Assembly (NCBI GenBank): GCA_049644345.1
Contig: JBARRS010000063.1
Coordinates: forward strand, 1-5,642
Direction of reading: 5' to 3'
Length of the DNA stretch: 5,642 nucleotides
Source of the DNA: JBARRS01 sp049644345
GTDB taxonomy: Bacteria; Actinomycetota; Thermoleophilia; Gaiellales; Gaiellaceae
A program made the translations under genes and the position numbers. Positions 1 to 5,642 of the stretch are shown piece by piece. The notes under the pieces are model-generated. The model did not search any database, was not told where the DNA came from, and was given only the letters and a program-made list of their open reading frames with translations. Numbering within the stretch: position 1 is the first letter of the stretch; each line of letters begins with the position of its first letter.

Positions 1-2414
1 TCGGCAATCGCCAGGGCTCCGCGGAGAGCCTCGACCGCCACACCAACCTCGCCCTCGACCCAGCCGCGGATGTAGGCCGAGGTGTACGCCGCGCGGATTT
101 GAAGTCGCTGGTCGTCAATCTCGGCCGCGAGTGGCTCCGCTTCGGCGAGCACTCGACGCGACTCCGCGGGGCGCCCCTGGATCTGGGCGATGTTCGCGAG
201 AATGACGAGCGCCCCGCAGCGGACGTCTAGGCGCCCGAGCCGACCGGCATCCTCGGCCACGTTGCCGAGCTGCTCCTGGGCCCGGGGAAACTCCCCTTGC
301 GCGAAGAGGATGCGACAGCGCCGGAGCCGGAGATCGACGGCCGCTTCGGGCCGGTCGTCTCCAGCAATCTCGAGTGCGCGCTCGTAGAAGCGGTCGGCCT
401 CAGCCGTTCCTTCTCGCCGCTCCGCCTTCTCCGCCGCGCGCACGAGCGCTTCGACCGCCGCGTCGACGGGCGGCGGCTCCGCCGGGCGGGCGATCGTCTG
501 CGCGATCAGGCACGCCTGCTCGAGGTGGTAGGCGACGAACTCGACCAGCTCGTCCTCCGCAACCGTGAGGGCGCTCAGCCACTCCGCGAACCGTGCATGC
601 AGCGCCGAGCGACGACTCTTCGTCAGCTGGCCGTACGCGACGTCTCTGATCATGATGTGCTTGAAGACGTACTCGAGCTCCCGCGCCATGCTCGACGCGC
701 GGTTTCGGCGAATCAGGTCGCGCCGCTCGAGGGAGTCGAGCCCGCCTTCCAGGTCGGCCTCACTCCCGCTCAGGTGTGCCAACGCCCCGGGCCAGAAGGC
801 CAGGCCGATCACCGATGCGTTGTGGGCCAGGCGCTTGGCCGGAAGCTGGAGCTGGTCGAGGCGCGACGCGATCAGTGCCTGGAGTGAATCGGGCACCGCA
901 AGCCCGCCCTCCTCGTCGCGGACGCCGCCGCCCTCGGCGAGCATGCGCACCGTCTCCTCGATGAAGAGGGGGTTTCCTCCAGCCTGGCGCAGTACTGCTT
1001 CGACCACCTCTGTGGAGAGGCCGGCCTGGCCGGCGACCGCGGACACGAGCGACGAGCTCGCCTCGTCTGTCAGGGCGTCGAGCTCGAGCGCCCGACGATT
1101 TCCGTCGCTCCGGAAGAGAAGGGACCGCGTCTCCTTCGCCTCCGGACGGGCCGACCCCAGCACGAGCAACGGCGCCTCGGCAGCGCTCTCGGCGACCAAC
1201 CCGACCAGTTCGAGCAGGGTCGGTTCGGCCCAGTGCAGGTCCTCGAGGACGACGACCATCGGACGGCGAGCCGCGAGCAGCTCCAGCAGGCGGCGGAGGC
1301 CCCAGTGCAGCTCCGCCTGGGTGATCTCGGCGGTCGAGTACGTCCCTTGCGGAGTCGTCTCGGCGCCGATCAGGTTAGCTACCGCCGCCGCGATCGTCCG
1401 GAGCTCGTCCTGGTCGGTCGTGCCGAGGCTCTCGAGCAGTGTCCCGAGCTTCGTCGACGCGGTCGCCCCGTCGTCGTCGTGGAGGATGCCGGCAGCGTCC
1501 TTCAGGATCTCCTCGACGGGCCAGTACGTAATGCCTTCGCCGTACGAGAGACATCGCCCGAAGTGGACGTCGCAGCGCTCGCGGAGGCGCTGCGTGAGCT
1601 CGGCGAGCAGACGAGTCTTCCCGATGCCCGGCGCGCCGATCACCGTCGCGACCGCCGGCCGCCGCTGCTCGAGCATCTCCTCGCAGAAACGCAGCAGCTC
1701 CTCGAGCTCTGCTTCGCGGCCGATCAGACCGAGCTCCGTCAGCTGCCTCGGCCCGGCACCGTCCCTGGCGCCGACGACCTCCCAGACCTGAACCGGCTCC
1801 GACTTTCCCTTCGCCTCGACGGGGTCGGCGGGCCGGAACTCGAACGCGTGCCGAGTCGCGCGATACGTCTGCTCCCCGACGAGGACGCCGTCGACCGGCG
1901 CCGCAGACTGGATCCGCGCCGCCGTGTTCATCACGTCGCCCGCGGCCGACCACTCACCCTCTGTCGGCCGGGCGTCGAGCATCACGAGCGCCTCGCCGGT
2001 GTTGATCCCGACTCGGAAGTGAAGGTCGAGCCATTCGTCCTCGGCGTTCAGCTCCTCCAGTGCTTGGCGAACTGCGAGGGCGGCTCGCACGGCCCGCTCT
2101 GGGTCATCCTCGTGCGCAACCGGCGAGCCGAACAGCGCGAGGACGGCGTCTCCGCTGAACTTCTCGAACGTGCCCCCGTGGCCCTCGAGCTCCGCGCGCA
2201 CTCGAGCGTGATAAGGCGAGACCAGTGCCTTGACGTCCTCAGGATCGAGCTGCTCCGAACGCGCGGTCGAGCCGACGAGATCGACGAAGATCGCGGTGAC
2301 GATCTTCCGCTCTTCGGCGGGAGCCGGAGCCGTGTCGGTGAGAGGCGAGCCACAGCCTAGGCAGAAACGCGCCTGCGGCGGATTCTCGACGCCGCACTTC
2401 TCACAGATCAGCAC
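1..2414 (-). CDS. Class III adenylate/guanylate cyclase fused to AAA ATPase and helical-repeat region (3' end outside window)
   Basis: A large multidomain signalling ATPase; 804 residues are visible and the gene continues past the left edge. The GTG start at 2414 is the only good one, because an in-frame TAG lies 12 codons upstream. Residues 1-25 form a zinc ribbon with C4, C7, C18 and C21. A cyclase homology domain follows (about 37-220): metal-binding D45 (FVDLVGST) and D89 (FSGDAVLALFG), substrate-type K85, and transition-state N163 and R167 (GDVMNTAAR). S156 sits where adenine-specific cyclases carry Asp or Thr, as in class IIIb enzymes, so cAMP is the likelier product. The ATPase has Walker A GAPGIGKT (260-267) and Walker B VVVLEDLHW (387-395), followed by a GSARPE motif. 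From about residue 600 the chain is Ala/Leu/Glu-rich and helical, resembling TPR repeats. The order matches soluble adenylyl cyclase-like proteins, usually about 1,000 residues or more. Cytosolic location and ligand control of the cyclase by the ATPase/TPR part are inferred from the family. Confidence 0.93.
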   Translation of the reverse strand, partial: MLICEKCGVENPPQARFCLGCGSPLTDTAPAPAEERKIVTAIFVDLVGSTARSEQLDPEDVKALVSPYHARVRAELEGHGGTFEKFSGDAVLALFGSPVAHEDDPERAVRAALAVRQALEELNAEDEWLDLHFRVGINTGEALVMLDARPTEGEWSAAGDVMNTAARIQSAAPVDGVLVGEQTYRATRHAFEFRPADPVEAKGKSEPVQVWEVVGARDGAGPRQLTELGLIGREAELEELLRFCEEMLEQRRPAVATVIGAPGIGKTRLLAELTQRLRERCDVHFGRCLSYGEGITYWPVEEILKDAAGILHDDDGATASTKLGTLLESLGTTDQDELRTIAAAVANLIGAETTPQGTYSTAEITQAELHWGLRRLLELLAARRPMVVVLEDLHWAEPTLLELVGLVAESAAEAPLLVLGSARPEAKETRSLLFRSDGNRRALELDALTDEASSSLVSAVAGQAGLSTEVVEAVLRQAGGNPLFIEETVRMLAEGGGVRDEEGGLAVPDSLQALIASRLDQLQLPAKRLAHNASVIGLAFWPGALAHLSGSEADLEGGLDSLERRDLIRRNRASSMARELEYVFKHIMIRDVAYGQLTKSRRSALHARFAEWLSALTVAEDELVEFVAYHLEQACLIAQTIARPAEPPPVDAAVEALVRAAEKAERREGTAEADRFYERALEIAGDDRPEAAVDLRLRRCRILFAQGEFPRAQEQLGNVAEDAGRLGRLDVRCGALVILANIAQIQGRPAESRRVLAEAEPLAAEIDDQRLQIRAAYTSAYIRGWVEGEVGVAVEALRGALAIA

Positions 2415-2421
2415 CCCGCCA

Positions 2422-2427
2422 AGGGTA
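2422..2427 (-). promoter_or_regulatory. Possible -10 element of the cyclase gene (leaderless start)
   Basis: On the minus strand TACCCT fits the actinobacterial -10 pattern TANNNT and ends 7 nt before the GTG at 2414. That spacing would start the transcript at or next to the start codon. No purine-rich Shine-Dalgarno stands at the usual distance, only GGCGGG directly against the GTG. No convincing -35 is seen; TAGTTT lies at 17-nt spacing. Alternatively the gene is read through from the tRNA promoter. This is a motif match only. Confidence 0.3.
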
Positions 2428-2451
2428 GGACGGTCTGCAAGGGAAAACTAG

Positions 2452-2526
2452 TCGGGGCGGGCGGATTCGAACCGCCGGCCTCCGCCTCCCAAAGGCGGCG
2501 CTCTAACCAGGCTGAGCTACACCCCG
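2452..2526 (-). tRNA. tRNA-Pro (anticodon UGG)
   Basis: The 75-nt minus-strand sequence folds as a complete cloverleaf. The acceptor stem is CGGGGTG/CGCCCCG with one G-T pair, and C1-G72 with A73 is typical of bacterial tRNA-Pro. The D stem is GCTC/GAGC with loop AGCCTGGTTA. The anticodon stem is CCGCC/GGCGG around loop TTTGGGA, placing anticodon TGG at 2491-2489. The variable loop is 5 nt. The T stem is GGCGG/CCGCC with loop TTCGAAT. The 3' CCA is not encoded (the gene is followed by CTAG), so it must be added after transcription. UGG reads CCA and, by wobble, other proline codons. A TTTT run follows the gene, but no hairpin terminator does. Confidence 0.97.
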
Positions 2527-2534
2527 GCACGTCC

Positions 2535-2540
2535 AGTGTA
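2535..2540 (-). promoter_or_regulatory. Possible -10 element of tRNA-Pro
   Basis: TACACT on the minus strand matches four of six positions of TATAAT and the TANNNT pattern. It ends 8 nt before the first base of the mature tRNA, leaving a very short 5' leader for RNase P. No clear -35 hexamer is visible at 17 or 18 nt spacing. It lies in the 44-bp gap shared with the divergent redoxin gene. Confidence 0.3.
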
Positions 2541-2555
2541 GAGGCGAATCCCAAC

Positions 2556-2562
2556 GGGAAGG
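2556..2562 (+). promoter_or_regulatory. Ribosome binding site of the redoxin-like gene
   Basis: The purine tract GGGAAGG ends 8 nt before the GTG at 2571. An in-frame TGA at 2565-2567 excludes any upstream start. Together they fix the GTG as the start codon. It is the only clear Shine-Dalgarno-like site at any start in this window. Confidence 0.6.
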
Positions 2563-2570
2563 CCTGACTC

Positions 2571-3356
2571 GTGCGGGACGACCTCTCTCCCGGCAGCCGC
2601 TTTCCGGACCTGCGCCTCCCCGAGCACACGGGCGAGGAGCTCTCGCTCTCAGGGATCGCAAGGCGCCAACCGCTCGTCCTCTGCTTCGTCCGCGGGTGGT
2701 GGTGCCCGAAAGAGCAGGTGCGGCTGCGCAACCTCGTGAGCATGCAGGACGAGATTCAACGCGAGTACGGGAAGATCGCAGTCGTCACGGTCGATGATCC
2801 GAACGTGAACGGTGCCTTCCGCGCCGGCATCGGCGCCGACTTTCCGTTCCTCTCCGACGTCGACCGGCGGGTCGCAGAGGAGCTCGACCTGCTCGAGCTC
2901 ACCGACCACAAGCACCGCCCCTACCTTCCGCTCACGTTCCTGCTCGACTCGACGCTGCGGATCCACGGGATCTGGTGCGGGTTCTGGTTCTGGGGCAACC
3001 CGACCCCCGAAGAGCTACGACAGGGGCTGCGCGCGATCACGCGCGCGGAGCAGCCGAGCTTCGAGCCGCAGCGCGTCTGGGCCGACGGCGGCGCGGCGCC
3101 CGCGGACGCCGGGATCGAGGGTGACGTCGTCTGGATCCGCGAGGACGACGAAGGCCGCGAGCTCCAGCGCGGGCTATACGAGGGAGACGGCGTGCCGGAC
3201 GTGGGCGACCCCGTCTCGGGCAAGGGCGTCGACGGGCGCGAGTGGGTCGTCCACGAGATCGAGCGTGCCCGCGGACGGACGGCGCTCCACCTTCGCAAGC
3301 GCGGGAAGCGCGACTCGAGCCCGTACACGAAGCATCACATCACGGTGCCTCGCTGA
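2571..3356 (+). CDS. Redoxin / peroxiredoxin-like protein with C-terminal extension
   Basis: A 261-residue protein with a thioredoxin-fold AhpC/TSA-like domain in residues about 5-160. It opens with the family's 'pG..fPdl.L....G..lsL' pattern, then LVLCFVRGWWCPKEQ, where C45 is the likely peroxidatic cysteine. The FPFLSDVDRRVAEEL segment (91-105) and LTFLLDSTLRI (121-131) are typical of bacterioferritin comigratory protein-type peroxiredoxins. The residue three after C45, often a second Cys in related WCPxC proteins, is Glu, and the canonical Thr of PxxxTxxC is absent. C38 and C136 are the only other cysteines. Likely role: thiol-dependent peroxide reduction or a related redox step in the cytosol; no signal peptide or membrane segment is seen. 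Residues about 165-261 are an acidic then basic, strand-rich extension (including GDVVWIRED and REWVVHEIE) that I do not recognise. The 3' end overlaps the convergent ATP-grasp gene by 17 nt. Confidence 0.85.
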   Translation: MRDDLSPGSRFPDLRLPEHTGEELSLSGIARRQPLVLCFVRGWWCPKEQVRLRNLVSMQDEIQREYGKIAVVTVDDPNVNGAFRAGIGADFPFLSDVDRRVAEELDLLELTDHKHRPYLPLTFLLDSTLRIHGIWCGFWFWGNPTPEELRQGLRAITRAEQPSFEPQRVWADGGAAPADAGIEGDVVWIREDDEGRELQRGLYEGDGVPDVGDPVSGKGVDGREWVVHEIERARGRTALHLRKRGKRDSSPYTKHHITVPR

Positions 3357-4491
3357 GGCTGAAGTCGAGGGCCGCCGCGCGTCGGCGGCAGCGTCCGACC
3401 GCCTCCTCGCGGGTCGCCCCCACCTCGGTGAAGATCGCCAGCCGGTAGCTCGCAGCGTCGTTCACGCCCTGTTCGGAGAGGCGCGAACCTGGGCGGACGA
3501 GCAGCTCGAGCCCCTCTTCCGGCTCGGGCACGGCGTCGACGAAGGCGTCTTCGAAGACGCGGACGACATAGCTGATCGCGACGCCGTCGCGCCGCTCTGG
3601 CTCCCACGCCGGATCCTCGCCACACGCGAGGGCGAAGAGCGCGTCGTAGGTCGACCGACCGTGGAGCGCCTGCACGAGCGGCGAGAACTGCGACGCGATC
3701 CGCGCATTCACCTCGATGATCTTCGCCGGCCCGCGCTCCGTCACCCTGAACTCGACGTTGAAGAAGCCGCCGTCGAACCCGAGCGCCGCCATCACTCGAG
3801 CCGCGACCTCGGCGAGCTCGTCCCAGGTCTCGGGCGACAGGCTCGACGGGTACTCGAAGCGCTCGAAGCTTCCAGTGCCGGAATAGAAGACGGAGTCGGT
3901 GACGCCGATCGTCGTCACGCGGCCGCGGTGGACGAACCCCTCGTAGGTGACCTCGCGTCCGTCGACGAGCTCCTCGACGAGGTAGCCGCGGAACGTCTGC
4001 GGCGCACCTGCAAGCGCCGCCATCGCCTCGAAGCTCGCCGCGTACGGGCTCAGGTCCTCGGGGGATGGAAGCTCCTCGAGCCGCTCGATTCGCCTGGCTC
4101 CTTGGGAGAGGCGGCTGACGACGGGCTTGACGACGAAAGGCGGCGAGAACGGCGGCGGGCCGTCGAGCAGCGCGAAGCGCGGCACGGACTCCGGTACGGC
4201 CCGTTGCTGGACGAGGCGCGACGTGAACTTGTGCTGGCTGCGCAGGACCGCGGCCGGGGACGGCCCGGGCAGGCGGAGCCGCTGGGCTGCGAGCGCCGCG
4301 AGCAGCGCCGAGCGGTCCTTGGTGCCGACGACGCCGTCTGTAACGACCTCAGCCGCCTGCTCGACTAGGTGTCGTGGGTCGAAATCCGGCGTCTCGTCGA
4401 GATCGCCGCCGAGGCCACGCACGCGGTATCGCGACGTTGCGCCGGCGGCGAGATCGCGCTCTGTCGGGGCGATAACGAGGACGTCTTTCAC
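3340..4491 (-). CDS. ATP-grasp domain ligase of unknown substrate
   Basis: A 383-residue protein with ATP-grasp enzyme signatures; the family joins a carboxylate to an amine, thiol or other nucleophile through an acyl-phosphate. Visible motifs are K88 in the QHKFTSRLVQ helix opening the ATP-binding region, PPFVVKP with K122 (ATP lysine), the hinge YLVEELVDGREV (170-181), and the Mg2+-binding pair FFNVEF (E247) and IIEVNAR (E260, N262). The N-terminal pre-grasp domain is short (about 85 residues) and begins KDVLVIAPTERD. A C-terminal region (about 275-383) follows the grasp core. The GTG at 4491 was chosen because that N-terminus starts a typical first beta-strand; the upstream reading has no domain character and overlaps egtB. 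No Shine-Dalgarno is seen. The gene is divergent from egtB (46 bp) and overlaps the redoxin gene tail to tail. The substrate is unknown; a thiol or amino-acid ligase in ergothioneine-linked metabolism is only an inference from position. Confidence 0.9.
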   Translation of the reverse strand: MKDVLVIAPTERDLAAGATSRYRVRGLGGDLDETPDFDPRHLVEQAAEVVTDGVVGTKDRSALLAALAAQRLRLPGPSPAAVLRSQHKFTSRLVQQRAVPESVPRFALLDGPPPFSPPFVVKPVVSRLSQGARRIERLEELPSPEDLSPYAASFEAMAALAGAPQTFRGYLVEELVDGREVTYEGFVHRGRVTTIGVTDSVFYSGTGSFERFEYPSSLSPETWDELAEVAARVMAALGFDGGFFNVEFRVTERGPAKIIEVNARIASQFSPLVQALHGRSTYDALFALACGEDPAWEPERRDGVAISYVVRVFEDAFVDAVPEPEEGLELLVRPGSRLSEQGVNDAASYRLAIFTEVGATREEAVGRCRRRAAALDFSLSEAP

Positions 4492-4500
4492 GCTCGCGGG

Positions 4501-4506
4501 ATGGTA
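4501..4506 (-). promoter_or_regulatory. Possible -10 element of the ATP-grasp gene
   Basis: On the minus strand TACCAT fits TANNNT and ends 9 nt before the GTG at 4491, so the transcript would have little or no leader. At 17-nt spacing the -35 position is TTTCTA (3 of 6 matches to TTGACA), which overlaps the putative egtB -10. It is a motif match only. Confidence 0.3.
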
Positions 4507-4523
4507 CGAGGTGCGAAAACCGT

Positions 4524-4529
4524 TAGAAA
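4524..4529 (+). promoter_or_regulatory. Possible -10 element of egtB
   Basis: TAGAAA matches TATAAT at four of six positions and ends 8 nt before the egtB ATG. This AT-rich patch stands out in a GC-rich window. No Shine-Dalgarno is present between it and the ATG, so a leaderless or near-leaderless start fits. The matching -35 position (ATGGTA) is weak and coincides with the opposing -10 element. Confidence 0.28.
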
Positions 4530-4537
4530 TCGCAGCA

Positions 4538-5642
4538 ATGGCCGTCGTCCGCCCGGCCACAGACCGCGACCTGAAGCAGACGATCGCCGCCCAGCTGGAG
4601 CAGGCGCGCCGCCGCACGCTCGAGCTCGTTGCGCCCGTCGACGACGCTGACCTCTGCCGGCAGCACTCGCCGCTGATGTCGCCGATCGTCTGGGACCTCG
4701 CCCACATCGGCTACTTCGAGGAGCTCTGGCTCGTACGGCGCCTCGCCGGCGAGCAGCCGCTCGACCCGCAGGTGGACGACCTCTACGACGCCTTCCAGCA
4801 CGCACGCAGCGAGCGCGAGGCACTGCCGCTGCCGAGCCGGCGCGAGGCGCTCGCGTTCCTCGAACGCGTCCGCAACCGCTCGCTCACCGCGCTCGAGAGC
4901 GTCGACCTCGACCGAACCGATCGGCTCCTCGCGAGCGGATACGTGTACGGCTTGGTGATCCAGCACGAGCAGCAGCACTGCGAGACGATCCTCGCGACGC
5001 TCCAGCTGCGAAAGGGCAAGCCCTACCCCCTCGGCGAGGAGCGGCCCTCGGGCGCGGCCGGAGGCATCGAAGAGGTTCTGGTCGAGGGCGGGCCCTTCGT
5101 GCTCGGCACAAGCGACGAACATTGGGCCTACGACAACGAGCGCGAGGCGCACGAGCTCGAGCTGCCGCCGTACTGGATCGATGCCGCTCCGGTCTCGAAT
5201 GCCGACTTCCTCGAGTTCGTCGAGGCGGGCGGCTACGGCGACGAGCACGCGTGGTCGCCGGCCGGCCGGCGCCACAGATGGGCGGCCGGGCTCGAGCATC
5301 CGGAGTTCTGGCAGCGCGAGGGGAACGCCTCCTGGTCGCGGCTCCGCTTCGGCCACCGGGAGCAGCTCCCGCCGGATGAGCCCGTGCAGCATGTCTGCTG
5401 GTACGAGGCCGACGCATTCGCCCGCTGGGCCGGCAAGCGGCTGCCCACCGAGGCCGAGTGGGAAAAGGCGGCGACTCGACCTGACGGGACGAAGCTCGAG
5501 CCGGGACCGGACTCCAATCTCGGTCAGGTGCGATTCGGGCCCGCGGCGGGTGGGGGCGATGGTCCACGCGGATGCCGACAGCTCCTCGGAGACGTCTGGG
5601 AGTGGACGGCGAGCGACTTCCGCGCCTACCCCGGCTTCGAGG
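4538..5642 (+). CDS. egtB: EgtB, iron(II)-dependent ergothioneine sulfoxide synthase (3' end outside window)
   Basis: EgtB uses Fe(II) and O2 to join a cysteine-type thiol to hercynine (N-alpha-trimethylhistidine), giving the sulfoxide that is later cleaved to ergothioneine. The first 368 residues are visible; family members have about 430. The N-terminal DinB-like four-helix domain (about 10-165) carries the iron triad: H56 in SPIVWDLAHIGYFEE, and H143 and H147 in HEQQH. Q146 matches the Gln that contacts hercynine in mycobacterial EgtB. R90 and R93 in QHARSER resemble the Arg pair that binds gamma-glutamylcysteine there. The C-terminal formylglycine-generating-enzyme/C-lectin domain starts near 175 (VEGGPFVLGT, 182-191) and includes RLPTEAEWEKAA (301-312) and GDVWEWT (351-357). 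The window ends just before the expected catalytic Tyr region. ATG at 4538 was chosen because the N-terminus then matches known EgtB lengths; an in-frame GTG at 4511 is an alternative. Partner genes egtC, egtD and egtA are not in view and may follow to the right. Confidence 0.95.
   Translation, partial: MAVVRPATDRDLKQTIAAQLEQARRRTLELVAPVDDADLCRQHSPLMSPIVWDLAHIGYFEELWLVRRLAGEQPLDPQVDDLYDAFQHARSEREALPLPSRREALAFLERVRNRSLTALESVDLDRTDRLLASGYVYGLVIQHEQQHCETILATLQLRKGKPYPLGEERPSGAAGGIEEVLVEGGPFVLGTSDEHWAYDNEREAHELELPPYWIDAAPVSNADFLEFVEAGGYGDEHAWSPAGRRHRWAAGLEHPEFWQREGNASWSRLRFGHREQLPPDEPVQHVCWYEADAFARWAGKRLPTEAEWEKAATRPDGTKLEPGPDSNLGQVRFGPAAGGGDGPRGCRQLLGDVWEWTASDFRAYPGFE

Noticed and set aside
565..2360. 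Plus-strand open frames opposite the cyclase-ATPase
   Set aside because: They mirror codons of the minus-strand gene, whose zinc ribbon, cyclase and Walker motifs are all in one unbroken frame. The antisense products show no domain.
2880..2900. Inverted repeat GAGCTCGA / TCGAGCTC within the redoxin gene
   Set aside because: It encodes ELDLLEL with the preferred GAG and CTC codons; GAGCTC and CTCGAG strings recur throughout the window for the same reason.
3371..3389. GC hairpin (7-bp stem GCCGCCG/CGGCGGC, 5-nt loop) just after the redoxin stop
   Set aside because: No T tract follows on the plus strand and the bases encode the ATP-grasp C-terminus, so it is not a convincing terminator.
3545..3560. 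Perfect 16-bp palindrome GCGTCTTCGAAGACGC
   Set aside because: It lies inside ATP-grasp coding sequence (VFEDA on the minus strand), far from any promoter and with no second copy seen. Chance from codon choice is the simpler reading.
2812..4368. Long plus-strand open frame opposite the ATP-grasp gene and across the redoxin gene
   Set aside because: The translation is low-complexity Arg/Ser/Ala and then Glu/Arg-rich, with no motifs, while two well-supported genes occupy the same bases. Long open antisense frames are expected at this GC content.
4512..4707. Extended N-terminus for the ATP-grasp frame beginning at an upstream ATG
   Set aside because: It would overlap egtB by 170 bases, and the added residues (Ser/Arg/Cys-rich) show no domain. 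The GTG at 4491 starts exactly at a normal ATP-grasp N-terminal strand.
4523..5567. Minus-strand open frames opposite egtB
   Set aside because: egtB is strongly identified in the plus strand. The opposite frames are Arg/Ala/Glu-rich shadows.

Overview
This is a GC-rich window. Three of its four protein genes start with GTG, and two genes overlap tail to tail. Gene content (a soluble cyclase-ATPase, an ergothioneine gene, tight packing) suggests an actinobacterium. A deep-branching, Thermoleophilia-like lineage is possible, but the sequence alone does not prove the taxonomy.

Layout. From 1 to 2414 on the minus strand lies most of a large signalling protein: zinc ribbon, class III nucleotide cyclase, AAA-type ATPase and helical repeats. 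It runs off the left edge. A tRNA-Pro(UGG) gene follows at 2452-2526, on the same strand and 37 nt upstream of the cyclase start. From 2571 to 3356 on the plus strand is a redoxin/peroxiredoxin-like protein with an unusual C-terminal extension. It overlaps by 17 nt the end of a minus-strand ATP-grasp ligase (3340-4491). Divergent from the ligase, 46 bp away, is egtB (4538 to the right edge, plus strand), the iron-dependent sulfoxide synthase of ergothioneine biosynthesis. It is cut before its C-terminus.

How the genes may fit together. EgtB makes the C-S bond of ergothioneine, a thiol antioxidant, and the redoxin-like protein would also act in thiol or peroxide chemistry. The ATP-grasp enzyme between them shares a very short divergent promoter region with egtB. 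It may make a precursor or derivative in the same pathway, but its substrate cannot be read from sequence. The cyclase-ATPase and the tRNA look unrelated to this redox group. No mobile element, CRISPR array, phage gene or long intergenic region is present. The most interesting candidate is the egtB/ATP-grasp/redoxin cluster, whose linkage is an inference from gene order.
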